Positions 40,501 to 51,830 of a stretch of 64,000 nucleotides of DNA are shown here, in pieces. Each line of letters opens with the position of its first letter. The first letter of the stretch is position 1. Below the pieces are notes generated by a model that saw only the letters and a program-made list of their open reading frames with translations, was not told the origin of the DNA and searched no databases. The translations under genes were made by a program, and so were the position numbers. This stretch comes from Eupeodes corollae. Taxonomy: Eukaryota; Arthropoda; Insecta; Diptera; Syrphidae. Where the stretch lies: positions 70,512,991 to 70,576,990 of the forward strand of contig NC_079149.1 of the NCBI RefSeq assembly GCF_945859685.1, in the 5' to 3' direction.

Positions 40501-43427
40501 GTCGTCTGAATAGATATCAGAAGCTTTGAGTTTAACGCTACTTTGCTTCCCTGATGAAACACCTTCGAGTTCTTCTTTCTCTTCTTCCCGCTCCTTTTCA
40601 GCTTGACGCTTTGCTTCTTCTTCCTCTGTAGATTTTACCAAATTAAATAAAAAATAAAGCGTTAAAAAATAAAAACATGCAATTACCTCTTTTCGCTTTG
40701 CCCTCGCGTTTGGCTTTTAATAGAGCCATGGCATTACTTCTCTTGTCGTCTGTTTTATTCATCTCTACATTTTTCTTACGCTCTTTGGACCGCTCTTTAG
40801 GGTCGAAGTAATCTGTGGACCCCATCATCGCTTCATCGTCACTTTTCCTTTCTGGACTCGATGTTGCCGCTGCAGTTGGAGAAGGACTGGACCTAGCTGG
40901 AACTAATTTTAGTTCGACGGGTGCCTCAGGCAGCACTGGTTGTGGTGGTGGTGACGGACTTAGCGATTTAGTCTTCTCAACAATTGTTTCCTTGGCCTTC
41001 TTTTTCTGCTTCTTTTGCTTTTTTTGTTTCTTGTCTTTTTTAATTTTATCTATAACAGCTTTTTCACCACGGCGTGCTAGCTTAAGTTTACGTTCGATTT
41101 CCCAACGGGTACGCATCATATCACGACGTTCGATACGCTTGAAAATCTCAGTCTCACGCTCTTTTTCAGACAATCCGTTAAGTCTAGCACGATCTTCTTC
41201 GTCTCCCATAAGATTTTCATCATAGCCATCATCAAATTCCGAATCAGAGCTGGATGATGACGAGGAGGATGAATTTGATGATGAAGATCCATCGCTTTCT
41301 TCATCGTCACTATCAGACACCTCGCCTTCCTCCTGTTCAGATTCGGCCCCTTTGTCTGGTTTTTTCAGTGCTAAGCTGTCTTCTTTTGGGGCATCAATAT
41401 TATTCCTATCTTTATCATCATCCTCATCTTCCTCTGCGCTATCGTTTTTTACATTCTCATCCTTATCCGAATCGTCTTCGTCTGAATCAGAATCAGAACT
41501 TTTACTCATTTTCTTTGTACGCTTCTTTTTTTGAGTAGTGCTTGGATTATTTTTACCACCCGCCCAGTCTGAGTCGGAGTCTGAAGAATTATTTCCTTTG
41601 TGCACTGCTTTCTCATTTCCTTCCTCTGGCTTCTTACGTTTTTTTGCAAGTGATAGAAGTTCCTGCAAAATAAAATTAGTGCAATTAAATTGATTGAATT
41701 GGATCTTATCCCTACTCAGCTTAGCTTATCGTATTTACTTTGTATTCTCAGTTCTGACAAATTTAAATTGATGGTAGTGTTTTGTTGTCAAAATTTGCTA
41801 ACCAAAAACCCATATTTATCAACTTAAAATCTAAAGGGTTTTGAAATAAGGGGTTTTAACTGCCGCTATAAGGGCAGTAGTCATAAGACGTTTGAAAAGC
41901 AACAAATGGTGCCATTACTAAAAGTGGAAAGATACACGCTTCAAGAGCACATTCACAGTCCTAAAATTCACTTCTGAATTATTGCGAAGAAATAGGTATT
42001 CCACAAACGCCCTTCCTTACAGAGTAGTTTGTATAAAGACTTACTTTTCAGATTTTTAGTTTGGTTAACAGACGCACTCAGGCTGAACATAACCAGCGAC
42101 ACCGTGTAGCTAATGGTGCTTATTCAAAAATGAATCTGTTACGGCGAATGAAAAGTTTTGATTAATGACTTTGAACTGAAGGAATCGGAAGATATAGATG
42201 TGGACGACGTCACCATGGACAGATATAACTTTGAGGTAGTTCAGGACTTTCGTCTAACTAGGCACTGCTTTAAATTCAGACAACGACACAGTGCGCTGAA
42301 ATCAAGCGAAGAATAACTCTTGCAAATCGCTGCTTCATTGGACTTGGAAGGCAATTGAGTAGTAAAGTCCTATCTGGAGCATTTAAAATCACCATCAATA
42401 AGATCCCGGTTCTCATTTATGGCACTGTGGCCTGAACCTAAAATACAAGTTAATTTAGTGAATAAGTAGCTAAAGAAACTGTTGTCAAGCGTTTTTAATT
42501 AGTTCTCAACTGCTGTAGGTACTGAAAAAAAATAGTTGAAATGTGAATTATCGTATTTTAAATTGAACAGTAATGTTTAAAGTCTCTAAAAAGATCTTGA
42601 ATTCTACTCTGATGTAGTAGTTTATGAATACGGGTTAATTCAGCAATAAATGACAAAAATTTTAGGTGAAGACAAATAAACTAGCATACCTTTCAGAACA
42701 AAGGACCAAACAAAAAGAATGTCTGGAGATTTATACGTATTTTGACTAAGCTAATACACTGTGAACATAAATTCAACAAAATAAACTAAATGCAAGTTTG
42801 AGAAGAATCCGATAACTGAAAATCATGTATTTAAAAATACAGATCTGAAAGTGCATAATGCGCTCTAAAACAAAACGTTTTAAGGACATCGCAATAGGCC
42901 TTCTTTGATTAAATTATTTGTCGACATTACCTGTTGGAATTTTTTTTATTACAAATAAATCGATTGAGAGGCCAACCATTTTTCATTTACATTTACAGCC
43001 AGACCACAGCCATTCATGAGTTTTCAAATTCCACACAATAATAAGTTCTAGTCCTAAACCAGACATTTTTTAATCGTTTGCAAAAATATACAAAATTGTA
43101 AATAACAATCTCGTGTTGTGGTGGCAGCCATTTGTGCAAGAAATGTCAAAATGCTGTCTTTTCTATTCCATCCATGTCCATCGTTTACCCTGGCCGAACA
43201 AGTTTATTCGATTCAATTTGTAAATATAGTTTGTGGACTTTTTCCAAAAATATATTATATAATAATGTGTTTCGAAAGATACATTAGATCGAAGAATCCT
43301 TTGGTTGATTTTAAAATATTTGGTCTGTAGACTCTTCCTTGATTATACATACCGATTCCAAATCTGATTCAGAACCACTGCTACTCGAGTCTGAATCGAT
43401 TAGGGGCTGATTGCGTCGCTTTCCCAT
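34466..43427 (-). CDS. Rtf1: RTF1, RNA polymerase-associated Paf1-complex subunit; complement(join(34466..34572,39462..40625,40687..41662,43353..43427))
   Basis: The four exons give 773 residues, the usual size for an insect Rtf1. Acidic Ser/Glu-rich stretches fill residues 10-160. The histone modification domain is at about 168-221 ([15 protein letters not shown], then [16 protein letters not shown]); in the family it stimulates Rad6/Bre1 ubiquitination of H2B. The Plus3 domain is at about 433-560 ([20 protein letters not shown], then [13 protein letters not shown]); it binds phosphorylated Spt5 and recruits the protein to elongating polymerase II. The C-terminus ends [15 protein letters not shown]. 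Every junction preserves frame with GT-AG sites. Introns are 1690, 61 and 4889 bp. The two long introns carry transposon remains. The protein acts in the nucleus in transcription elongation. Confidence 0.95.
34573..35465. other. Rtf1 intron 3, unassigned part
   Basis: AT-rich. The + strand open frame that covers it is an overlap artefact of Rtf1 exon 4 (see the rejected list). No repeat is recognised. Confidence 0.45.
35470..36080 (+). mobile_element. Tc1-like transposon relic in Rtf1 intron 3
   Basis: Shifted + strand frames give [13 protein letters not shown] (near 35908-35945), as in the region before the second catalytic Asp, and [17 protein letters not shown], a decayed form of the QDNDPKH block. 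The N-terminal part is only loosely recognisable. Many stops are present. The ends were not found. Confidence 0.62.
36165..36276 (+). mobile_element. 3' end of an RTE retrotransposon
   Basis: It reads [20 protein letters not shown], as in the C-terminus of the RTE element at 43948-49225, and ends in CACCTTAAGTAAGTAAGTAA, a (TAAG)n tail like that element's. The upstream part is missing, which is typical of 5'-truncated insertion. Confidence 0.75.
36580..37690 (-). mobile_element. LINE fragment (reverse transcriptase) in Rtf1 intron 3
   Basis: Minus-strand frames, in order from 37660 down, read [48 protein letters not shown] (catalytic FADD kept), [12 protein letters not shown] and [15 protein letters not shown]. 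Near 36830 the frame reads [16 protein letters not shown] deletion removes part of the sequence between SPTLFN and FADD. Frameshifts show the copy is dead. It lies in reverse orientation to the other insertions but in the sense of Rtf1. Confidence 0.78.
37690..38396 (+). mobile_element. Mariner-like transposon relic in Rtf1 intron 3
   Basis: The + strand frames read [20 protein letters not shown] (near 37785-37845, the first catalytic Asp region), [10 protein letters not shown] (second), and [13 protein letters not shown] (third, decayed). The right end is TAGTGCGCCACCCTGTA near 38381-38396, typical of a mariner inverted repeat. The left end is lost at the junction with the LINE before it. 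Confidence 0.72.
38640..38890 (+). mobile_element. RTE retrotransposon fragment near the 3' end
   Basis: It reads [20 protein letters not shown] and [14 protein letters not shown], then TPTAQRS in another frame. This matches residues encoded at 44150-44300 of the RTE copy downstream. Frameshift near 38815. Confidence 0.75.
38891..39461. other. Rtf1 intron 3, unassigned part
   Basis: No gene is recognised. A stretch near 38900-39310 has short frames in a style common to LINE C-termini (for example a possible FLGKCPIL near 39290), but support is too weak for a call. Confidence 0.4.
39462..40625 (-). CDS. Rtf1: Rtf1 exon 3 (Plus3 domain)
   Basis: It joins exon 2 by completing a Glu codon (G|AG) and ends at TTGCCCG|GTATGT with one leftover base. 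Read-through past this donor gives a non-conserved tail of about 15 residues before a stop, so splicing to 34572 is the better model. Confidence 0.95.
40687..41662 (-). CDS. Rtf1: Rtf1 exon 2 (acidic region and histone modification domain)
   Basis: It begins after TTTTGCAG with [11 protein letters not shown] and ends with one leftover base at the donor AAAAGAG|GTAATT. The apparent Met two codons upstream of GAA lies in intron sequence and is not a start. Confidence 0.95.
42050..42440 (+). mobile_element. RTE retrotransposon fragment in Rtf1 intron 1
   Basis: Broken + strand frames read [34 protein letters not shown] and [10 protein letters not shown]. These match in order the RTE segment encoded at 44380-44620 (an NFEVVKDFVYLG-type region, then DRCFFGLRK and LIIPVL). 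It is antisense to Rtf1. Confidence 0.65.
42441..43352. other. Rtf1 intron 1, unassigned part
   Basis: AT-rich, with no coding or repeat recognised. It ends at the exon 1 donor. Confidence 0.45.
43353..43427 (-). CDS. Rtf1: Rtf1 exon 1 (25 codons)
   Basis: The ATG at 43427 lies in a CCAAAAATGGG context and opens [20 protein letters not shown]. It runs to the donor GAATCG|GTATGT. The start of the protein and the phase (0) match exon 2. Confidence 0.9.
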
Positions 43428-43940
43428 TTTTGGTTTGGATTCTTTTTTCAAATGATTTTAGGTTGAAATTGCAAAGAAATAAGTGTGTCTTTCTTTCCAA
43501 ATTGTGAATTAGCTGGAAGTAAAGAGAGCTTCAGAGTTTGATGGACTCAACGTCAACCGCCTATTTTTTCACAAATCACAATTCACACTTTCACACACAC
43601 CTCAGGAAAACGAAGAAGCCAGGAAAAATATCAAAAATGTCAGGTGGGAAATATTTCGTTTCGTTCCACTTTGGGAAATTTTGTTATATCTCTGAATGTT
43701 GGTAGCCCAGATTAAAAACCCTCGTAAGGCCTATTGTGCACTAGGCAATTTGGGTATGCCGCACACCAGGCAACTTAATCAATGAATATAAATTTGATAC
43801 GATTGTGCTTAGTAATATATTTTAAAGTATACAAATTTGTTTAATATTGTAGATATTGATTATAAGACTTTATAAACGTTACATGAAAAAAAATATTAAA
43901 AAATAATGGTATATATAATTTTAAAGCCAACACTTTTCTC
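43428..43940 (-). promoter_or_regulatory. Rtf1 5' flank
   Basis: This must hold the 5' UTR and promoter of Rtf1 if exon 1 is first. No TATA box is evident just upstream of the start. It is not detailed enough for a precise start site. Beyond it begins the RTE element. Confidence 0.35.
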
Positions 43941-43947
43941 TATTACT

Positions 43948-46900
43948 TACTTACTTAAGGTCGTGCTACTGTCCTGTGTGAACTAGGGCCTCACCCAACA
44001 AATTTCTACATCTAGCTCGGTCCCTAGCTAGATGTCTCCAGTTTCGAGCTCCAAGTTGGGTGCGTTCACTTTCCGCTTGTGCGCGGCACCTCATCCGTGG
44101 TCTTCCGCTACTGCGCTGTGCTGTGGGTGTGGATTCAAAGACTTTCCGGGCCGAAACCTTAGCTTCCATGCACTCTACGTGAACCAGCCATCTTAGTCGT
44201 TGGACTTTTACCTTTCTGGCTAAGTCTACGTCGCGGTACAGCCCGTACAGCTCGTCATTCCATCTTATCCTCCACTCCCCTTCGATGAATACGGGACAGT
44301 AGATCTCACGAAGAACTTTTCTCTCGAAACGACACAAGGTGCTTTTTATCCGCTTTTAACATAGTCCATGCTGCTGCATCGTATAGCAAGACGGGGATGA
44401 TAAGGGTCTTATATAGCGACGCTTTGGTTTTTCGAGAGAAGGACTTGGGCTTTCTTAGCCCAAAGAAACAGCGGTCAGTAAGAGTTATTCTGCGTTTGAT
44501 CTCAGCGCTGGTGTTGTCTTCTGCGTTTTCAGCGGAGCCTAGGTAGACGAAGTCCTTGACTACCTCAAAGTTACGTCTGTCAATGGTGACGTTTTGACCA
44601 AGACGTCGGTGTTATAGGTCCTTTCTTGACAACAGCAAGTGCTTTGTTTTGCCCTTATTAATCTTTAAACCCATTTCTGCCGCCTCTGCCTCAATACTCA
44701 CAAAAGCACCATTGACATCACGCTGAGTTCTTCCGATTATGTGAATGTTATCAGCATATGCTAGTAATTGGAAAAACTTTAGAAAGATAGTGCCTTTAAT
44801 GTGGACGTGTGAGCTCTGCACTATTCTTCCAAGTACGATTTAAAAAAAATGTCATGACAGCGCATCACCTTGTCTAAAACCTTTTTTGACATCGAAATAT
44901 TCTGTTAAGTGGTTTCCAACCTTTATGGAGCAGCGTTAATTCTCCATGGTCATCCTGCATAAACGGAAAAGTTTGGCAGGGATGCCAAAACTATACAGCT
45001 CGTCCATGTAGATGCTGTCATATGCGGCCTTGAAATCGATGAAAAGGTGGTGGGTGTCGATTTGGTGTTCTTGGGTTTTTTTCCAGGATTTGTCGTAATG
45101 TGAATATTTGATCGACTGTCGACTTTCCTGGTCTAAAAAAACATTGATAAGGACATATCAGGTTGTTGACGATGGGCCTTAGGCTATCACATATAAAGAC
45201 AGAGAAGAATTTGTAGGCGATGTTAAGTAGACTGATTCCTCTATAGTTGGTGCAGTTAAGAGGGTCTCCTTTTTTCAGGATCGTGCAAACAATACTGAGG
45301 TTCCATTCATCGGGCATTCTTTCTTACGAACATATCTTACAGACAAGTTGGTGCATGCTCCGAACCAACTTATCTCAGCTTCTTTAAAGAGCTTGGCATT
45401 CAAGCCATCCGCTCCAGCGGCTTTATTAGACTTCAGCTTAGATACGGCAATCTTTACTTCGTACAAATCGGGAGGACGGGATTGTTGGCTTTCGTCGTTT
45501 ATGTTCAATGGATCATTATACAGTCGTTCGTTATACAGTCTGCAGAAGTGGTCTTTCCATATACTCAGAATTGACTGCGGTTCCACTATGATGTTCCCAC
45601 TTTCGTCTTTCCAGCCTTCTGTTCTAGGCTGTGAATTTCGTTTCACCTATTCATAAAACTTTCGAACTTCATTTCAAAAATCTTAGACCGCACGCTTCTC
45701 ATGTGCTCTCTTTTTTCTTCTGAGAAGTCGGTGTTCCTCTCGCCTCTTTGCGTGCCTGTTGTTTGGCTGCATTTGCCTTCCGCCATTCCTCATCAACAAT
45801 GGCGGATCCAAGGGGGGGGCTCGTAGGTTAAGTTGTATAAGTAAATATTGCATTTAAAGATTTATTAGTAATTTAACGACATTCACCAAAAAGTGGTTTG
45901 CTGTAAAAAACAACTTAAATTTTGATTTTCGCTCAATTTAGAATTCGAAAAAAAACTTTTGTCATGCTTTAAATTATTTTCATAAAAATTGTTTCTAAGA
46001 AAAAGAGCAAATATTCAAGTTCTTAAGAAAAAATCTTGAATAAGAGATCATGAATTTAATACATATTAAGTTGCCTTTGAATTCTTTAAACTCGCCTTTA
46101 ATTTTATTATTACATTTTTTGACACACATAAATAGTGATTATTGAAGTGATTTTTACTGCGACATATATTAACTATATAGCAAGTTTTGCATAAGTAAAC
46201 AATTTCAAACTAGAGTTTTTAATCAAATATGACATTACGAGTAGAGAAGTCGAAAAAAGTTGGTACCGCGATTCCTTTCGTCTGTCTGTCTTTCCTGGCC
46301 CCAACACATCAAAGAATTGTGTTGATTGAATTTAAGATTGTCAGCCGATTAGTGTAAGGCGTTTTTTTCATTTTATTAATACGAAAAATAACAGCAGTCC
46401 CCTCACAAATTTTTTGGTTCAAGATGTGATTTTTCTAATACTTTCTCTAAATTGTGTGTTCTTAATTTGCCTTCTTTCTACAAGAAAAACATATTTTCTT
46501 ATTGCTCCAGAAGGGTGCCATTCAAAAAACCTTAATTTTGTTTTTAAGTTTTCTCAAGAACTAATGGAACGATTTCAAAATTCTTCTCTTTCTGTGCAAG
46601 CTCTTGTCAATGATCAAATTAATAATGATTTTGTATGATCAAAAATTTTTTTTTTTTTTGATTTTTAATAAAATACTAATTTTGTTTACAAAACTCGTTA
46701 TTTCAGAAAGGGGACAACATTTTTTGACGAAATTTTAATGTTACATTTTCATATAAGCTCTTTACTTAGTGCTTATAGGTAGAAATGGTGATCTCAAGGC
46801 AACATAGCCTGAGATCCAATTAGCGCTGTAGTTCGCTGTTTTGATACGGTGCTTATACCAAAAATATTTTTAAGACAAAATTTAAAATGATTTTCGAAAA

Positions 46901-49225
46901 AAAATAGGTTAATCTAGATTTTTTGACAAATAAAATGGCATTTAATTTTGGAGAAAAACTTATTTTGCAGGTACATTTTTAAATCTTAAAATATAGGAAA
47001 TATTTTTAAATAAACTTTCTGGAAGAAATTATCAAGTTCTAGCGACCCAGTCTTACGTTTCATTTCTTTCAAAATTGGTTTTCAGTTGAATACAAAAGAT
47101 TTTAAAAAATTAAATAAATCTACTTTTGAAGTGTATTTGCTTTGGATGCTCTAGAACTGAGATCCAAACACGAATTTCAACAATATAAATGTCCCAAAAA
47201 AATCAATCATTCAATGAATGGCTAAGTGAAAAACATAATAAACGATATAAACGCTTTGAAATGTGTAATTTGTGAGTACTACAAAACTTTCTTCCAAACT
47301 TATTTGTTTACTTATCTTGCTTTGTTTTAATCTCATTTTTTTTTTGGAGAAATTATTAAATTATGTACTTAAATTCAAGAATCGAACCTTTTTGTCTCTA
47401 ATTTTTTTAAGTTTTTTGACGCCTTTATAAGATCAAAATAAAAGTAAGCATTTCGAAAAAAACTACATCAAAAAAAGCCCGACATTTTTACATATCATAT
47501 CATCTCTCATTTTCTTGATTTTTAAATTTTTGCAGCGTTCTTTGCATTAATAGAAATGAAAAGAAGAAAAGTGTGTTTTTTGTTTTTTTTTTTAAAAAAG
47601 CAACGTTTTAAAATAATTTGCTAGATTTCTGCGCGAAATGCACCAAAAATTCTCTAAGCTATCGTATCTTAGCTCTTAAATTTGGCATATTTAGAAAACT
47701 GCTGGAATCTTGGAATGTTTTCATATGAGTCATTCAAATTAAATAGTAAGAACATATCTTGCTGGAAAGCAGTGTTCTAAATAATTTTAATTTGATAACT
47801 AAAGTTTTACAAAACAATAAAGAACTCATCTAAGGGTGTGACCCCCCCCTGATGAAAGGTCTGTATCCGCCCTTGCTCACCAAACCAGGGTTTCCTTGTT
47901 GGTGGTTGTTTGAAACCCAGCACATCAGAGGCGGCTTCTCTGATTGCATCTTGGCAATGTTGCCACTGGTTTTCGATACATAGATACATAAGAGGTAGTG
48001 GTCCGCGTCGATGTTAGCTCCTCGGAAATTTCGGACGTCCATAATGCTGGAAGCGTGTCTGGCGTCGTTCGCAATATGGTCAATCTGGTTGGTGGTAGAT
48101 TGATCTGGAGAACTCCAAGTTCCTTTGTGGATGCTGAGGTGTGGAAAATACGTACTGGATACCATGACGTTTTGCCCTGCAGCAAAATCTATGAGCCTGA
48201 CTCCGTTGTCGGAAGTGTTGTCGTGCAGGCTGTTTTTCCCGATTATTCCACCAAAGTTGTCTTACCTTCCTAGCTTGGCATTAAAATCGCCCAGGACAAT
48301 ATTAATATAGTAGCTGGGACACTGCTCATATGCTTTGTCTAAGAGCTCAAAGAACATATATTTGGTTTTGTCATCCTTCTCTTCTGTGGGGCCGTGGGCG
48401 CATATCAGGCTAATTTTGCCGAGTTTAGCCTTGATGCGTATGGTCATGAGGCGCTCATTGATGCACCTATAGCTCAAGACTTCTTGCCTAAGTCTGGCTC
48501 CAAAGACAAAGCCGCATCCAAATAAGCGCTGTTGGTTTACGTGGTAGCAGTCACCATTGTAAATATCGCAGTTTTTCATCCTCTTTTTGCCCGGCCCATC
48601 AAATCGTATTTCCTGGATGGGGGTGATGTCTGCTTTATAGCAGTCTAGGGCCTCCGTTAATTCTTCAGCTGCACGTGGTCTTTTAAGGGACCTATCATTC
48701 CACATTCCTTAATTCATTTGCGTAAGTTTTCAACAGTAAATCCGTCCGTATCCGAGGCATGTTGGTATTTCGCAACTATGATGTTTTTACGTGGCCAGGA
48801 AGTCACCCCGACGGCACAACCCCAAACCTGGAGGGCCAGATCCTTAGTATAACCCCAAAGACGGGGAGCCGGATAGAGCCGCTTCTTATAGGCCTGCTCT
48901 CCGAATAAGTCGTAGAAGCCCTATAAGGTGTTCACTAAGTAGTTCAACCTCGGCAACTCCTCCTCTCGTCTGTTTAAGGAGAGGTGAAACACCGCTTCCC
49001 CCTCTCTCGTTTGCTGCTCCCAACAACTTTCCACTATGGTTGGAACTGAATCTCCACTGGAGGTACTAGGCACCCGATGTTCACCACGGGGAGGTGAGAG
49101 TAGGAGTTGATAGACAGAGGTTGGTTTTGAGAAAAACCTGTGGACGCTTGTGTCCTCTTGAATGCACATTTCTCGCATTTGAACATCGCTTTTGTCTATT
49201 AGCTTGTTCTTAAATAAAGTCAAAA
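43948..49225 (-). mobile_element. Nearly full-length RTE/BovB-type LINE, interrupted
   Basis: Read from about 49225 downward. First comes an upstream region (VPTIVESCWEQQTREGEAVF). An AP-endonuclease follows (MWNDRSLKRPRAAEELTEAL at 48705, then VLGDFNAKLGR). The endonuclease end (TSWYPVRIFHTSASTK region, QIDHIANDARHAS) runs to 47876. A hAT-like insertion comes next. Then the reverse transcriptase: LKSNKAAGADGLNAKLF, TNYRGISLLNIAYKF, KKGFRQGDALS, and YADNIHIIGR, where the catalytic YADD has become YADN. The C-terminus ends RWNDELYGLYRDVDLARKVK and NWRHLARDRARCR. The 3' tail is (TAAG)n at 43948-43962. Stops and frameshifts make it inactive. Confidence 0.85.
45797..47875 (-). mobile_element. hAT-like non-autonomous element, copy 2, inside the RTE
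   Basis: The ends are 14-bp inverted repeats, CAATGGCGGATCCA at 45797-45810 and the complement of CAAGGGCGGATACA at 47862-47875. They are flanked by a near-exact 8-bp direct repeat (CTCATCAA at 45789-45796; CTCACCAA at 47876-47883). Both sides continue the RTE frame (RKPWFGE before, DEEWRKANAAK after), so the borders are firm. Long G/C runs follow each end inward. The 2079-bp interior has no transposase and matches copy 1 (11193-14246). Confidence 0.88.
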
Positions 49226-49465
49226 CTCTGCACAGCTTTTGACAAATAAATTATTTTACACAAAAAATTAGGGCAAAACAAGTTGAAAAAAAATGTAAGA
49301 TTATCTGCTATTGTATTTTTAGAATTCATTGCCCTTATTTGTTTTTTATCAAAAACCGGATGATTTTATGTCTTCCAGTTTTTAAGAAAATTTAATTAAA
49401 TTATTTTTTCCTTGCTTGAGTATTAACTTACTTGGTCTTATTTTGATAATAAATAATAATCGAAT
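49226..49465. other. Spacer between RTE and LINE
   Basis: AT-rich and non-coding. The target duplication of the RTE could not be identified here. Confidence 0.4.
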
Positions 49466-49469
49466 ATGG

Positions 49470-51690
49470 ATTTATGGCTGAAACACAAACACGCTTCAGC
49501 TTCGTCTGCGTTACGATGGGCCCATCGAGGTTGCTTTATAAGAATGGGCTGGAGTGTTTATTTTCTAAAAAAACTTTGCAAGCAATTAAACAATTCCCAA
49601 CTAGGATAACTCCTTCTAGCAAGTCGCTACTTGATTATGTAGCGTCATTTATAAAACATTTCGAGACAAAGGTCCAAAATGACATACAAATCAGTGATCA
49701 TGAAACAATTTTATTTAAATTAAAATTTTGAAAATTATCAAAAATCAATGTGGAAGTGCGTAAAATCATAAGTGATAGGAAACGTTATTATTAAAAAAGA
49801 CTTTATTGAATTTGATGGAATGAAAACCAAAGGTAAAGAGAAATTTCAAGTAAATTAAATGAATATTTTGTTAAAAGTGTAACTGAAATTAATATCAACA
49901 TTCCAGTAAGCCATGGTAGCATAATCTACAGATGTATGAAAATAATTTTAAGGTCAAAAAATTGGATTTTGTTAAAGAACTTTAAAACATAATAGATATT
50001 CTGTTAGATAAAAGAAATTTCAATTTTATGAGAAAGACAATGTTGAAAGATATTTTTGTTTACATCGGTCCTGTACTTTTAAATATAATTAACTATACTC
50101 TCTATCAAATGGATTTTTCCCAACAAATTAAAAAAAAAATATAGTTCCTGTTCCAAAAATAAAAGATTCAAACAATTGTAAAAAATTTAGACCGATTAAT
50201 TTGTTACCACTAAATAAAAAAATCTTAGAAAAATTAGTGCAAATATAATTAGAGAAATACGTTGATGTAAAAGACATACTAATGGAAGAGCAGTCGGGAT
50301 TTAGGGAAAAAACCTTTGTGTGAATCTGCTCTAAACTTTGTGACAACAGACTAAAAAGACAAAATGCAGGCGAAAAAGAAAATAGCAGCTGTTTTCGTGA
50401 CAAGAAGATACTATTTAAAACATCGAGTGTAGCTTTGACTGTGTGGCACGTAGCGTGCCCAATGTTTCCAATATCCTCCTCTTCAATTTTTTTGAACAAA
50501 AATTCGTTTAACATAGCCCGAAACTATCGCCTTTAACTCTAACTGCCACTCCTTATTCATTTTGGAAGAAAAATAGCACAATTATGCCTCTGGACCAAAA
50601 TCTGCACCAAACAGGACTATAGTTTTGGGTGTATCAGCTTTTCAATGTATTCGTGCGGGTTTTCTGTGCCACAAATGCGACAATTTTGCTTGTTGTCATA
50701 CCCGCTAAGATTTTTTTTTACAAAATCGGCATCTTCTCTAAGTCGAAGCGAAATAGCATTGGATGGTCAGTTAGCTTCAACTCCTGAACCAATTGCACTT
50801 TGTATGGCGTCATGCCAAGGTCTTTTTGCAAAATTCGACTCAATGATGTCTCCAAAAATTTCAATTGCTGAGAACGACGGTGAATTGATGTTGATAGCGC
50901 TTCATGCATATTTTCTGCACATTTTATCACGCTTTGGTTTATCGATGAGGATGCGAATTTCTTTCACTTTTTTCTCACGATAACGAACATACGGAGCTGA
51001 CGATGCTTCTCTTCTTCGCACACATTCTAAAACATTACCATGATTTTCAAAAAAATTTCGCAGTATTTCTCAGTGTTGTTCAAGCGTATATTTAACAATA
51101 TACGTTCAATAGAAGGATAAAACTAATTATTTGTCAAATCACACATGAGCTAAGTGTTACCATTAACGAATAAGCACTATAGTTGAAAAACAGTAAGATG
51201 GCGGACCCTATAAACTTCAACGAAAATTTATCTGAACTTATTTAAGTAAATCTAGGAGAACCACGAGGTTGCGAAATAAGAGTTTTTTAAAAGTAAGCTT
51301 ATGGATGGATGACGAATTTATACAGAACTAAAATTATAACATTAACAGAAAATAATTAAATCAACAAAATGGAAGAATTTAAATGTGTAAATGAAATTAA
51401 AAGTCTAGGAATTGTGTTTGATAGTAATCTAAATTTTAAATAACATTTTGACTATGCACATACAAAAATTGACTAATTTTGTGTAAAATAAGACAAAAAT
51501 TGTATTCCATTGGCAAAAAATTTGTAATACAATTCTTAAACCCCACTTTGACTATTGTCCAAAAATAATATTGATAAGTTCTGCTGGAAAGGTTACACAA
51601 TAAGACAATGCTTTAAATTCTATACTATGTATAAAGTATGTTGAAAATGGTCCAATGGTTGAACAACAATTGTCATTGGTACACTAATTA
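49470..51690 (+). mobile_element. LINE relic, interrupted by a mariner element
   Basis: It begins with the end of an endonuclease domain (FPTRITPSSKSLLDYV, then DIQISDHETILFKL at 49474-49728). The reverse transcriptase start follows (VPVPKIKDSNNCKKFRPINL near 50140-50205 and MEEQSGFRE near 50283). After the mariner insertion it resumes near 51370 with KCVNEIKSLGIVFDSNLNF. Many stops occur. Confidence 0.75.
50380..51060 (-). mobile_element. Mariner-like transposon relic (DD34D type)
   Basis: Minus-strand frames read RREASSAPYVRYREKKVKEI, then HRRSQQLKFLETSLSRILQK and LGMTPYKVQLVQELK, NKQNCRICGTENPHEYIEKL near 50650, and MLNEFLFKKIEEEDIGNI with CHTVKATLDVL near 50400-50514. This is the order of mariner transposases from the helix-turn-helix to the catalytic core. 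Frameshifts and stops are frequent. It interrupts the LINE on the other strand. Terminal repeats were not resolved. Confidence 0.8.
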
Positions 51691-51830
51691 GATAGATAGA
51701 TAGGATGTATTGATCATTTTTAAATTTACTAACAATCATATACAATAAATTTTAAAACCTGGCTAAAAGCCGTCTGCCCGAGTTTGATGACGTCTACAAA
51801 GTATTTAAAAAGATTCTTCAATTATCAATT
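51690..51830 (-). mobile_element. 3' end of a LINE on the minus strand
   Basis: Read on the minus strand, this ends in (TATC)n, seen as GATAGATAGATAG at 51690-51702 on the + strand, after ATGATCAATACATCC. The tail type is like that of the LINE at 31009-32353. Only the untranslated end is visible. Confidence 0.45.

Noticed and set aside
40815..41538. Open frames of 60-136 codons on the + strand opposite Rtf1 exon 2
   Set aside because: They are antisense shadows of acidic Ser/Glu codons and carry no independent similarity.
41666..41668. Start codon of a separate 341-residue protein
   Set aside because: This ATG lies in the intron before the TTTTGCAG acceptor. The exon joins in phase to MGKRRNQP at 43427.
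48310..48998. + strand frames near 47998-48310
   Set aside because: Antisense to the RTE endonuclease region.
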